Below are positions 1 to 8,593 of a stretch of 64,000 nucleotides of DNA, piece by piece. Position 1 is the stretch's first letter; each line of letters begins with the position of its first letter. Below the pieces are notes generated by a model. It did not search any database. It saw only the letters and a list, made by a program, of their open reading frames with translations, and was not told the origin of the DNA. The stretch covers positions 124,001 through 188,000 of the forward strand of contig NZ_CABPST010000004.1 of the NCBI RefSeq assembly GCF_902459805.1, written 5' to 3'. The translations under genes were made by a program, and so were the position numbers. The DNA comes from Pandoraea bronchicola. Lineage in GTDB: Bacteria; Pseudomonadota; Gammaproteobacteria; Burkholderiales; Burkholderiaceae.

Positions 1-678
1 CCCGACAACTACCTGCGTGCGGTGGCCGACGCGGTTCACGAGGTTGGCGGCATGTTTGTTCTCGATTGCATCGCCTCCGGTACGGTCTGGGTCGACATGC
101 AGGCCTGCGGCGTCGATGTTCTGATCAGCGCACCGCAAAAGGGGTGGAGTGCGTCACCCTGCTGCGCGATGGTCATGCTCAGCACGCTGGCACGAGAGAG
201 AATCGAAGCCACCACGAGTACCAGCTTCGCTTGCGATCTTCGCCAGTGGCTGCAGATCATGGAGGCCTATGAGAAAGGCGGGTTTGCGTATCACGCCACG
301 ATGCCGACGGACAGTCTCACGACATTGCGCGACGTGATGAAGGAGACCGAGGCCTACGGCTTCGAGAAGGTGCGGGCCGAACAGCTTGAACTCGGGCAGC
401 GCGTTCGCTCGCTCTTGGCGAACAAGGGGTTCAAGAGCGTGGCTGCGGAAGGTTTCGAGGCGCCGGGTGTCGTGGTCTGCTACACGGATGACGATGGCAT
501 ACGCACCGGGAAGAAATTCGTTGACGCCGGCTTGCAGATCGCGGCAGGCGTTCCGCTTCGCGTCGACGAGCCCGACGACTTCAAGACCTTCCGTATCGGG
601 TTGTTCGGTCTGGACAAACTGCATGACGTCGAAGGCGCAGTGAACCGTCTCGCCAAAGCGGTGGACAGCATTTCGTAA
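1..678 (+). CDS. Class V aminotransferase (alanine/serine-glyoxylate type), 5' end outside window
   Basis: The frame is open from base 1, so the N-terminal part, including most of the PLP-binding large domain, lies upstream of the window. About 225 C-terminal residues are visible. The motif SAPQKGWSAS supplies the PLP-binding lysine of fold-type I class V aminotransferases, and RIGLFG near the end is typical of the small domain. The family transfers amino groups to glyoxylate or pyruvate. The exact substrate cannot be read from this fragment. It ends at TAA and is followed by a strong terminator. Confidence 0.8.
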   Translation, partial: PDNYLRAVADAVHEVGGMFVLDCIASGTVWVDMQACGVDVLISAPQKGWSASPCCAMVMLSTLARERIEATTSTSFACDLRQWLQIMEAYEKGGFAYHATMPTDSLTTLRDVMKETEAYGFEKVRAEQLELGQRVRSLLANKGFKSVAAEGFEAPGVVVCYTDDDGIRTGKKFVDAGLQIAAGVPLRVDEPDDFKTFRIGLFGLDKLHDVEGAVNRLAKAVDSIS

Positions 679-745
679 CGCGCTTTGCTGATGAATTCGA
701 CCTACGCGGGCAGTTGCGCGTCTGGTCGCACAAACAGGATGCGCC

Positions 746-780
746 ACACCCCGCCTATATCGGCGGGGTGTTTCTTTTTG
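746..780 (+). terminator. Rho-independent terminator
   Basis: A perfect 10-bp stem (ACACCCCGCC paired with GGCGGGGTGT) with a 6-nt loop is followed by a T-rich run. It lies between the aminotransferase stop and the convergent ArsR gene, and serves the plus-strand gene. Confidence 0.9.
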
Positions 781-794
781 GACGATGAAAGCGC

Positions 795-1496
795 TTAGAC
801 CGCGATGGCGGAGAACTTGCGCTCCCCCAGCGGCGTGACGCGCAATGCACGTGGCTCACGTGAGGGTTCGAGCCATTTGGCATGAAGGCATGTACTGAGC
901 AACGCTGCCCCCAATGCGCCGCCGAGATGCGGCTTGCGTTCGCTCCAGTCAGGACAGGTGCAGGCGAAACGCCGACGGCGGGCACGAGCGGAAGTCAGAT
1001 CGACACCGAGGCCCGTCAGTCCATCGACACCCGCGTCGGTCAGCGCGACGTCGCTACCGTCGATCCGAAGCCAGCGCTGGACGCGCATCCGCTCGAAGAT
1101 GTCGACGGCGATTTCCCCGGCGAGATGGTCGTAGCAAGTGCGCGCATGACGCAGCGGGACAGGTGTGGCGCGACTGACCGGCACCGGACGCGGACGCAGT
1201 TCTCTCGTCGCCAGCACGGCGCTGGCCAGTGCCTCGATGGCAGCGGCTGTTTCAGGCGTAGCAATGCGGAAATATCGATGGCGTCCTCGCGCTTCCTGCG
1301 CAAGCACGCCGCCGTCGACAAGTCGCGCCAGATGCCCGCTGGCACTAGAGGGGGAAAGCCCGGCAACCAACGCCAGTTCCCCCGCCGGACGCGCCGAACC
1401 GTCCATCAAGGCCCAGAGCATGGTCATTCGGCCGGCGTCCGCGAGCAGCGCCGCCAGTGAGCTGACACTGGGGGCGTGATCTCTTGCGATGTCCAC
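795..1496 (-). CDS. ArsR-type winged-helix transcriptional regulator, 233 aa
   Basis: An N-terminal winged helix-turn-helix (about residues 10-85, including GELALVAGLSPSSASGHLARL) is followed by a C-terminal domain with a CxCPDWSERKPHLGGALGAA stretch. That stretch is typical of the longer two-domain ArsR proteins of about 230 aa. The gene starts 138 bp from the divergently transcribed P450, so control of itself and of the P450 is likely (inference). The C-terminal Cys pair could be a redox or ligand site, but nothing in the sequence identifies the ligand. Confidence 0.75.
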   Translation of the reverse strand: MDIARDHAPSVSSLAALLADAGRMTMLWALMDGSARPAGELALVAGLSPSSASGHLARLVDGGVLAQEARGRHRYFRIATPETAAAIEALASAVLATRELRPRPVPVSRATPVPLRHARTCYDHLAGEIAVDIFERMRVQRWLRIDGSDVALTDAGVDGLTGLGVDLTSARARRRRFACTCPDWSERKPHLGGALGAALLSTCLHAKWLEPSREPRALRVTPLGERKFSAIAV

Positions 1497-1634
1497 AGAT
1501 AGACTCCCTTGAAGAATATGAGTCGCAGTATAGGCGCGGCAATGCGATCAACACTTCAGCACGTCATGAAGCATGCCATTCGGGCCGTGCGGCAGAATTG
1601 GCATTGTCGATACCCACTTCATGAACGCCCTGCC

Positions 1635-2864
1635 ATGCTCGCTGCCAACGTCGATTCCCATTCCGTACCGCCGCCGGCCAATGCTTTGGCCGCAGTTACT
1701 CACCCGAATCCGTACCCGTATTACGCGTCGCTTGCCGAACGGCGTCCGTTCGACTTCGACGCCTCGCTCGGCCTGTGGATCGCCGCCGGACCGCAAGCGT
1801 TGGCGGCAGTGCTGCGTCATGCCGCGTGTGGCGTTCGCCCTGCCGGCGCACCGGTCCCCGTCCCATTAGCCGAAGGCGCCGCTGGCGACTGGTTCGGTGC
1901 GCTCGTCCGAATGAACGACGGCGTAGCGCACGCCGCCATGAAGCCGTGGCTCAAAACGCGACTCGCCGCACTGCAGGCCAATGGCGCCGTACTCTCCAAA
2001 CTTCGCGATGCGAGCCAAGCGGCGTGCGCGGATGCCTATCTCGCATGTGGCGACGCCATCACCGCTCGCCTGGACGATTTTGTCTTCCGTCAGCCGATTT
2101 ACGCCCTCGCAACGTGGCTCGGCGTGCCTGCCTCACAGTGGACAGACGTTTATGACGACGTCCGGCAGTTGGTCGCCGCCATGGCGGAGGCCGCGAAGCC
2201 CTCGCCGCGCGCCGACGTGCTGGCGCGTGGACACAGCGCCGCCACCTCGATGCGCAGCCGCGCGATACGCTGGCTCGAACGTGAAGCCGACCCGGACACC
2301 TGGTTGCGCGACACGGCACGAAGCGCTGCACGTGACGACGCGATCGATTACGGCGCACTCACCGCGAACATCGTCGGCCTCTTCACGCAAACGCATGACG
2401 CCTGCGCCGGACTCGTGGCCAACAGCTTGCGCAGACTGGCGCGGCGCGCGTCGCCCCCTCCAGCACCGAACACCACCGGCCGCATGACGCTTCCCGCCAA
2501 CCTCGGCGTCGCCATCGCGGCCGTCGGCGACGTCATCCGCCTTGATCCGCCCTTGCAGAACACGCGGCGCTTCCTGCATGCGCCCGCCGTCATCGGCGAG
2601 CGGACGTTGGCGCGTGGCGATGCAATACTCGTTGTGCTTGCCGCAGCCCCCGCCAGCGCCGCCCCCGAGGACACCGCATGGACCTTCGGCCACGGTGCGC
2701 ACGCGTGCCCGGGGCGCGCCCCCGCCAGTACGATTGCCGCCGTCGGCGTTCAGACGATTCTCGACAACGATGTCGATCTGATGTCGACAGCAAACGGCAC
2801 CGCCTATCACCCGCTCGGCAACGTGCGCATCGCGCGTTTTCATGGGGACACCTCAATGTCCTGA
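1635..2864 (+). CDS. Cytochrome P450
   Basis: Haem-thiolate monooxygenase-like protein of about 409 aa when started at ATG 1635 (MLAANVD). The frame is open from 1509, but the extra residues look non-native. The haem motif FGHGAHACPG is intact, with the Cys ligand at residue 358. An I-helix-like GLFTQTHDACAG is present. The K-helix, normally ExxR, reads D299-V-I-R302, so Glu is replaced by Asp, although the following LDPPLQNTRRF is typical. Bacterial P450s are soluble and need a ferredoxin and its reductase, and neither is encoded nearby. Substrate unknown. It is divergent from an ArsR regulator. Confidence 0.8.
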   Translation: MLAANVDSHSVPPPANALAAVTHPNPYPYYASLAERRPFDFDASLGLWIAAGPQALAAVLRHAACGVRPAGAPVPVPLAEGAAGDWFGALVRMNDGVAHAAMKPWLKTRLAALQANGAVLSKLRDASQAACADAYLACGDAITARLDDFVFRQPIYALATWLGVPASQWTDVYDDVRQLVAAMAEAAKPSPRADVLARGHSAATSMRSRAIRWLEREADPDTWLRDTARSAARDDAIDYGALTANIVGLFTQTHDACAGLVANSLRRLARRASPPPAPNTTGRMTLPANLGVAIAAVGDVIRLDPPLQNTRRFLHAPAVIGERTLARGDAILVVLAAAPASAAPEDTAWTFGHGAHACPGRAPASTIAAVGVQTILDNDVDLMSTANGTAYHPLGNVRIARFHGDTSMS

Positions 2865-3076
2865 TACACCGCGCTTGCGTGATTCGCCATCGTTTTATCT
2901 GATGAAATTAATATTCCGCCAGATAAAACAGCCTGTGCGATACGAAAACCCCGCAAACACAAGGCTTTGCGCGGCGCCACAACGCCGTTCGAGGATTTCG
3001 GGCAGGATGACGCATTCTTTCGCGCATGGGCGTCACCACGTTCGGGCGCGCGACCGTTTCGTCTTCCGCTGCTCTC

Positions 3077-4465
3077 ATGTCCGACACACACACTGACGGC
3101 ATGCCCATGCCCGCCCGGGTCTGGGCCGTTGCAACCGTCATGCTCGCCATCTCGCTCTCCGTGCTCGATGGCGCCATCGCCAATGTGGCGCTGCCCACGA
3201 TCGCACGCGATCTGAACGCAAGTCCGGCCACGTCGATCTGGATCGTCAACGCCTATCAGCTCGCCATCACCATCTCTCTGCTGCCGCTCGCGGCGCTGGG
3301 CGAGATCGTGGGCTACCGCCGCGTCTATATCGTTGGTCTCGCGCTCTTTACGGTCGCCTCACTGGCCTGCGCCCTCTCGGATTCACTCGTCACGCTCACC
3401 CTCGCACGCGTGGCGCAAGGCTTTGGCGCAGCCGGCATCATGAGCGTGAACACCGCACTCGTGAAAGCCATCTACCCGTCTCGCTGGCTCGGACGCGGCG
3501 TCGCGCTCAACTCGCTCATCGTGGCAGTCTCATCTGCCGCAGGTCCGACGATTGCCGCCGGGGTACTGTCCATCGCGCACTGGCCGTGGCTCTTCGCCAT
3601 CAATGTACCGCTCGGCATCGTCGCCTTCGCGATCGCCGTGCGCTCGCTGCCCGATACCGCCCGCGCCTCGCACCCGTTCGACTGGGTCGGCGCCCTGTTG
3701 AGCGCGCTCACCTTCGGCTTGCTCATCTCCGGCATCGATTCTTTCGGGCACGGGCAAGCGCCCTGGCTAGTGGCCATCGAAATGGTCGCCGCCATCGTCA
3801 TCGGCACGATCTTCGTGCGACGCCAGCGCACCCAGCCGGTACCGCTGCTGCCCGTCGACCTGCTACGCATTCCGATTTTCGGGCTGTCGATTTGCACCTC
3901 GATGGCGTCGTTCTGCGCGCAAATGCTTGCGTTCGTCTCGCTGCCCTTCCTCCTTCAGGACACGCTCGGCTTCGATCACGTCCAGACCGGTTTGCTGATG
4001 ACGGCGTGGCCGCTTACCATCGTGGTCGTCGCCCCCCTGGCCGGACGTCTGCTCGAGTACTACAAGCCGGGCCTTCTGGGCGCGATCGGTCTGAGCGCGT
4101 TCGCCCTTGGCCTGCTCGCGCTCGGCCTGCTGCCGGCACACCCGCATTCGATCGACATCGTCTGGCGCATGGCACTGTGCGGCTTCGGTTTCGGCCTCTT
4201 TCAGTCGCCCAACAATTACGCGATGCTGATGTCCGCGCCGGCACATCGCAGCGGCGGCGCCAGCGGCATGCTCGGCACCGCGCGTCTGACCGGGCAGACG
4301 ACGGGCGCCGCGCTCGTCGCCCTCGTCTTCAGCGTTGCGCCGGAAGGCTTCGGCACGCGCGCGCCGCTTTATGTCGCGGCCGCGTTCGCGGCGGTGGCCG
4401 CCGTGGTGAGCAGCCTGCGCACGTTACCGTCGGCGCAGCCAGGCGCGAAATCGGCGCGCGGATGA
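3077..4465 (+). CDS. MFS exporter of the DHA2 (EmrB/QacA) family, 462 aa
   Basis: An inner-membrane proton antiporter for drugs or toxic compounds. The first transmembrane helix carries LDGAIANVALPTIARDL, the DHA2 signature. A glycine/proline-rich motif C-like segment (SSAAGPTIAAGVL) follows, and hydrophobic segments run through the whole protein; the family usually has 14. ATG 3077 (MSDTHTD) is preferred over the upstream in-frame start at 3026, because the first 17 residues of the longer form are non-hydrophobic and atypical. There is no linked membrane-fusion protein or regulator apart from the P450/ArsR pair upstream. Substrate unknown. Confidence 0.85.
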   Translation: MSDTHTDGMPMPARVWAVATVMLAISLSVLDGAIANVALPTIARDLNASPATSIWIVNAYQLAITISLLPLAALGEIVGYRRVYIVGLALFTVASLACALSDSLVTLTLARVAQGFGAAGIMSVNTALVKAIYPSRWLGRGVALNSLIVAVSSAAGPTIAAGVLSIAHWPWLFAINVPLGIVAFAIAVRSLPDTARASHPFDWVGALLSALTFGLLISGIDSFGHGQAPWLVAIEMVAAIVIGTIFVRRQRTQPVPLLPVDLLRIPIFGLSICTSMASFCAQMLAFVSLPFLLQDTLGFDHVQTGLLMTAWPLTIVVVAPLAGRLLEYYKPGLLGAIGLSAFALGLLALGLLPAHPHSIDIVWRMALCGFGFGLFQSPNNYAMLMSAPAHRSGGASGMLGTARLTGQTTGAALVALVFSVAPEGFGTRAPLYVAAAFAAVAAVVSSLRTLPSAQPGAKSARG

Positions 4466-4565
4466 CAGGCGGGCACCGGCGATCCCGACGCGTTCCCCCG
4501 GCCGCCCGCCCGGCCGTGCTACACTGCCGACCTTTTACGGCTCGCCTGCGCGGGCCGCAAACGCC

Positions 4566-5819
4566 ATGAGTTTTTGCGCCATCGATTTCGGCACTTCGAA
4601 TTCTGCCGTCGCCGTGCAAGACGGCGCGGCCATGCGTCTGGTCGAACTTGAAGCCGGCTACGGCACATTGCCGACCGCCGTATTTTTCAACGCCGACGAA
4701 GGCGGCCGCGCCTCGTTCGGCCGCCAGGCCGTCTCCGATTACGTCGATGGTTACGACGGGCGCCTGATGCGCTCGCTCAAAAGCCTGCTCGGCTCCTCGC
4801 TGATCGAGAGCACTACCGATCTCGGCAACGGCTCCGCGATGCGCTACATCGACATCATCGCCACCTTCCTTCGTCACCTGCGCACGCACGCCCTCAAGGC
4901 CGACGGCGGCGATCTGCGTCAGGTGGTCATGGGCCGCCCCGTGTTCTTCGTCGACGACGACCCGCGCGCCGACGCCGCCGCGCAACGCTCGCTCGAACAA
5001 AGCGCGCGCGATGTGGGCTTCCAGGACGTTCAGTTCCAGTTCGAACCGATTGCGGCCGCCTTCGATTACGAGTCGCGCCTCGACCGTGAGCAGCAGGTAC
5101 TCGTCGTCGATATCGGCGGCGGTACGTCGGACTTCTCGCTGGTACGCGTTGGGCCGGAGCGCGCTCGCCATCTCGACCGCAAGGGCGACGTGCTCGCCCA
5201 CCACGGCGTACACATCGCCGGCACCGACTTCGACCGGCGCATCGAACTGGCCACGATCCTGCGCGAACTCGGCTACAAAGCGCTCGGCCCGGACGGCAAG
5301 GAAGTGCCCAACCGGATTTATTTCGATCTGGCCACGTGGCATCTGATCAATACGGTCTACACGCCTAAGCGCGTTGGCGAACTGGCGCTCACCGCGCACC
5401 TGTACGCCGATCCGGCGCATCACCGGCGCCTCATGCGCACCGTCGAGCAACGCCTGGGGCATGCGCTCGTCGGTCATGCGGAAGACGCAAAGATCGAGGT
5501 GTCGTCAGGGGGCGAGACGAGCATCGACCTCTCACTGATCGAACGCGAGTTGACGGTGGCGTTCTCGGAAGCGGGACTGGTCGAAGCGGTCAGCGACGAG
5601 ATCGCAAGCATCACGGCAGGTGCGGTCCACACGGCCGCGCTGGCAGGACTGCGCGCGGAGGATGTCGATGCGCTCTATTTCACCGGCGGCTCCACTGGCC
5701 TGCGCTGCCTGTCCAGCGCGATGTGCGCTGCCTTCCCGAAAGCCACCCCGGTCTTCGGCGACCGGCTCGCCAGCGTGGCGCTGGGGCTGGGCATTCACGC
5801 GAAGCGCGTGTTTTCCTGA
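4566..5819 (+). CDS. Hsp70-family protein, YegD-like, 417 aa
   Basis: This is an actin-fold ATPase domain without the C-terminal substrate-binding and lid domains of DnaK. Visible motifs are the first phosphate loop IDFGTSNSAVAV near the N-terminus, the second phosphate loop VVDIGGGTSDFSLVRV around residue 180, and the adenosine motif YFTGGSTGLRCL near residue 380. This matches E. coli YegD (about 450 aa), whose role is poorly defined. The start ATGAGTTTTTGC fits the family N-terminus. A terminator follows directly. Confidence 0.85.
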   Translation: MSFCAIDFGTSNSAVAVQDGAAMRLVELEAGYGTLPTAVFFNADEGGRASFGRQAVSDYVDGYDGRLMRSLKSLLGSSLIESTTDLGNGSAMRYIDIIATFLRHLRTHALKADGGDLRQVVMGRPVFFVDDDPRADAAAQRSLEQSARDVGFQDVQFQFEPIAAAFDYESRLDREQQVLVVDIGGGTSDFSLVRVGPERARHLDRKGDVLAHHGVHIAGTDFDRRIELATILRELGYKALGPDGKEVPNRIYFDLATWHLINTVYTPKRVGELALTAHLYADPAHHRRLMRTVEQRLGHALVGHAEDAKIEVSSGGETSIDLSLIERELTVAFSEAGLVEAVSDEIASITAGAVHTAALAGLRAEDVDALYFTGGSTGLRCLSSAMCAAFPKATPVFGDRLASVALGLGIHAKRVFS

Positions 5820-5857
5820 GCCTCTCCCATTGGGCGCCAGCACTGTCTGGGCATCAT

Positions 5858-5897
5858 GAAAAAAAGCGCGCAGACCTTTCGGTCGCGCGCTTTTTTC
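5858..5897 (+). terminator. Rho-independent terminator, probably bidirectional
   Basis: A run of A, then a GCGCGC-based stem around an AGACCTTTCGGT loop, then a run of T. It lies between the convergent Hsp70-like gene and amn and can act on both strands. Confidence 0.9.
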
Positions 5898-5949
5898 ATA
5901 CCGTCCGGCGATCAGCGCAAACGTGACCGTCGCAGCCGCCGGGGCGGCG

Positions 5950-7449
5950 TTACTGGAACGCGACTTCGTTGAAACTGCGCAGTTTGCGACTATGCAGACG
6001 ATCCAGGCCGTTATCGCGCAACAGCTCCATCGCCTTCACGCCGATCTTCAAATGCTGGTCGACACGCTCGCGATAGAACCGGTCCGCCATGCCGGGCAGC
6101 TTCAGCTCGCCGTGCAGCGGCTTGTCGCTCACGCACAGCAACGTGCCGTATGGCACCCGGAAACGGAAACCGTTCGCCGCGATGGTGGCGCTCTCCATAT
6201 CGAGCGCAATCGCACGGCTCTGACTCATGCGCTGCACCGGCTCTCGGTGATCGCGCAATTCCCAGTTACGGTTGTCGACGGTGACGACCGTGCCCGTGCG
6301 CATCACGCGCTTGAGTTCGAAATCGTCGAGCTGCGTGACATCCGCCACGGCACGCTCAAGGGCAACCTGCACCTCCGCCAGCGGCGGCACCGGCACCCAA
6401 AGCGGCAGATCGTCGTCGAGCACGTGATCCTCACGCACGTAGCCGTGCGCCAGACAGTAGTCGCCCAGACGCTGCGAGTTACGCAGCCCGGCGCAGTGTC
6501 CCAGCATCACCCAGGCATGCGGACGCAGCACGGCAATGTGATCGGTGATGGTCTTCGCGTTGGACGGACCCACGCCGATGTTCACCATCGTGATGCCGGT
6601 GTTGTCCGGCCGCACGAGGTGATACGCCGGCATCTGCGGCAAACGCGGTGGCGGCGTGCCCTGCGCATCGCGCGCACCCAGGTTCTGGTTCCAGTGCGTC
6701 ACGTTGCCCGGTTCCACGAATGCCGTGTACTGGCTGCGGTACTCGCGCATCGCCGGGTCGTCGGTTGCACTCATCAACTCACGCCCCAGTTCGACGAACT
6801 CGTCGATATAGAACTGGTAGTTCGTAAAGAGCACGTAGTTCTGGAAGTTCTCCGGGGACGTCGCCGTGTAATGACGCAAACGTTGCAGCGAATAGTCGAC
6901 GCGCGGCGCGGTGAACAGCGCGAGCGGCAGGATCTCGTCAGGCAACGGATCGCGCGTGCCGTTCACGATACTGTCATCCATCGTTGCCAGATCGGGCACG
7001 TCGAAGACCGTGCGCATGGCGCGCAGGTGCGTCTGATCGAGATCGCCCTCGAGGTACACGCCGTCCTGATAGGCGAAGTGCACGGGGATCGGCTCGTCGG
7101 AGACGCCGACCTCAAACGCCACGCCGTGATTGTGTGCCAGGCGTCGAAGCTGTTCGATGTAGTAGCTCTCGAACAGATCCGGTCGCGTGACCGTCGTCTG
7201 ATAACTGCCCGGACCGGACACAAAGCCATATGACAGGCGCTTGTCCAGTTGGGTAATGTCTTCGGTCGTGATGCGGATGAACGGGTAATGCGCGCTCACA
7301 CGCCGCGCCTGATCTTTCTGTGTGGAAAAACGTTCGAAAGCAGCGCGAAGATATGCCGTGTTGGCGTCGTAAATCGTCTTCAGGTAGGCGACGGCTTCCA
7401 CCGGATCGGTGATCGATCGGGTGGCATGGACCGGTTCTTGTTCGGACAT
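5950..7449 (-). CDS. amn: AMP nucleosidase
   Basis: Hydrolyses the N-glycosidic bond of AMP to adenine and ribose 5-phosphate in purine recycling. At 499 aa it is slightly longer than the E. coli enzyme (484 aa). It has the family two-part structure: an N-terminal AMP-nucleosidase domain (including DKRLSYGFVSGPGSYQTT near residue 70) and a C-terminal nucleoside-phosphorylase-like domain with GITMVNIGVGPSNAKTITDH and ALDMESATIAANGFRF. ATG 7449 is chosen over the TTG two codons upstream because an AGAGG Shine-Dalgarno lies 7 nt before it. Single-gene unit. Confidence 0.93.
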   Translation of the reverse strand: MSEQEPVHATRSITDPVEAVAYLKTIYDANTAYLRAAFERFSTQKDQARRVSAHYPFIRITTEDITQLDKRLSYGFVSGPGSYQTTVTRPDLFESYYIEQLRRLAHNHGVAFEVGVSDEPIPVHFAYQDGVYLEGDLDQTHLRAMRTVFDVPDLATMDDSIVNGTRDPLPDEILPLALFTAPRVDYSLQRLRHYTATSPENFQNYVLFTNYQFYIDEFVELGRELMSATDDPAMREYRSQYTAFVEPGNVTHWNQNLGARDAQGTPPPRLPQMPAYHLVRPDNTGITMVNIGVGPSNAKTITDHIAVLRPHAWVMLGHCAGLRNSQRLGDYCLAHGYVREDHVLDDDLPLWVPVPPLAEVQVALERAVADVTQLDDFELKRVMRTGTVVTVDNRNWELRDHREPVQRMSQSRAIALDMESATIAANGFRFRVPYGTLLCVSDKPLHGELKLPGMADRFYRERVDQHLKIGVKAMELLRDNGLDRLHSRKLRSFNEVAFQ

Positions 7450-7615
7450 GCGCAAACCTCTTCTGTCTTTTTCATGATCTCGAGTATGCGCCTATTGTGA
7501 CACGACTGGATGACATCCGCGGTGTGCCTGCGTCATGCGTTTTTTCAGGGGCTGAGGTCCTGGATGACGCAGGCAGCGCGGGACGTCGAACGTCGCGGGC
7601 AACGGTCTGCCAGGG

Positions 7616-7825
7616 TCAGTCTTCCAGTCGCACGCCGACCTTGAGCGTGACCTGCCAGTGAGCGACCTTGCCGTCCTCGATGTGACCCCGTGTCTCGATG
7701 ATCTCGAACCAGTTCAGATTGCGCAACGTCTTGCTCGCGCGCTCGATGGCGCACTTGACCGCATCGTCGATGGACTTGGCCGACGAGCCGGTCAGCTCGA
7801 TCTGCTTGTACACGTGATTCGTCAT
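7616..7825 (-). CDS. Dodecin, flavin-storage protein, 69 aa
   Basis: A small beta-alpha-beta-beta protein that assembles into hollow dodecamers binding riboflavin or FMN. The sequence begins [18 protein letters not shown] and includes [27 protein letters not shown]; the conserved Trp stacks with the flavin and the WQVTLKVG end is diagnostic. ATG 7825 has a GGAG ribosome site a few bases upstream. A longer open frame upstream is not native in composition. It is unlinked to the riboflavin genes elsewhere in the window. Confidence 0.92.
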   Translation of the reverse strand: MTNHVYKQIELTGSSAKSIDDAVKCAIERASKTLRNLNWFEIIETRGHIEDGKVAHWQVTLKVGVRLED

Positions 7826-7871
7826 GACAGTCTCCGGGGTTGGTTTGGAGACCTCCCATGCTAGGCGTGTG

Positions 7872-8456
7872 CTACTGCGGGCGCAAGTCGGGGCATTCCG
7901 ACGTGTCGTCGGGACCGTCAATGGGATGGGAGGCAGAACTCTCGCCTTCGCACGCCGCGGGCGCGCGACGCAACGTTGCCGGCACCACGGTATCGAGCGG
8001 CGTTGGCACGACGTTCGTCAGATTGCGGCGCACCTTTTGCAGCAATTGCGTGAGTTGCACCGTCTCGAAGGCCGTCAGCCCGTGCAGCGCTTCATTGCGC
8101 ACCTCGTCGGACAGCATGCGAACAACCTGCAACTGCTCGGCTGCCGAGCGGGTGACAAACAGCCGTTCGATACGCGGATCGCGAGCGTCGGGACGACGGC
8201 GTACCCAACCCGCCTCCTCCATGCGCTCAAGCACGCGGGCGAGAATATGCGGCGGGGTTTCGAGAATATCGCCCAACACACTTTGACTCACGCCACGATT
8301 GGCGTTGAGAAAGACGAGCAGGCGGCATTGCGCACGTGTCATCGGCAGCGCGCGTTGCGCAAACTGCTCGAAACGGCGCCCGAACAGACGCTGGATGTCT
8401 GCTACGAGAAAGCCGAAACGTTGGCCGGAATCGGACACTTTCATATCCGGCATCAT
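7872..8456 (-). CDS. MarR-family transcriptional regulator, about 194 aa
   Basis: A winged-helix dimer with the MarR layout: LTRAQ-like segment [16 protein letters not shown], recognition region [25 protein letters not shown], and wing [22 protein letters not shown] poorly conserved tail of about 35 residues follows the domain. Several in-frame ATGs (8465, 8456, 8453, 8444) are possible and none has a clear ribosome site. An 18-bp near-palindrome covers 8456-8473, so the most upstream ATG would sit inside a probable operator. The frame extends far upstream but overlaps glk/hexR. Ligand and targets unknown. Confidence 0.75.
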   Translation of the reverse strand: MMPDMKVSDSGQRFGFLVADIQRLFGRRFEQFAQRALPMTRAQCRLLVFLNANRGVSQSVLGDILETPPHILARVLERMEEAGWVRRRPDARDPRIERLFVTRSAAEQLQVVRMLSDEVRNEALHGLTAFETVQLTQLLQKVRRNLTNVVPTPLDTVVPATLRRAPAACEGESSASHPIDGPDDTSECPDLRPQ

Positions 8457-8473
8457 ACTTAACATGTTTACTA
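8456..8473. promoter_or_regulatory. Candidate MarR autoregulatory operator
   Basis: Near-palindrome TACTTAACATGTTTACTA with 7 of 9 symmetric pairs, AT-rich against a GC-rich background, at the 5' end of the MarR gene. MarR proteins bind inverted repeats of this size and commonly repress themselves. This is inference from position and symmetry. Confidence 0.5.
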
Positions 8474-8524
8474 ATATCAAGCGACCGGGGTATCGGCACA
8501 GCACCTCGAAGCCTGCTGATGTGG

Positions 8525-8554
8525 GAATGGCCACGGTGTGCGCCGTGGCCATTC
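8525..8554 (-). terminator. Strong stem-loop after glk/hexR
   Basis: Perfect 12-bp stem (GAATGGCCACGG paired with CCGTGGCCATTC) with a 6-nt loop, 40 nt downstream of the glk/hexR stop. The U-tract lies on the plus-strand side only, so on the minus strand it may act as an RNA-stabilising 3' hairpin rather than a classic terminator. Confidence 0.55.
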
Positions 8555-8593
8555 GATTTTCCGCCTGTCGATCGACCGGAATCCGGACGGATT

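Noticed and set aside
5923-7233. 436-residue plus-strand open frame antisense to amn
   Set aside because: It is His/Arg/Val-rich with no domain pattern and lies exactly over the well-supported AMP nucleosidase; a shadow of high-GC codon use.
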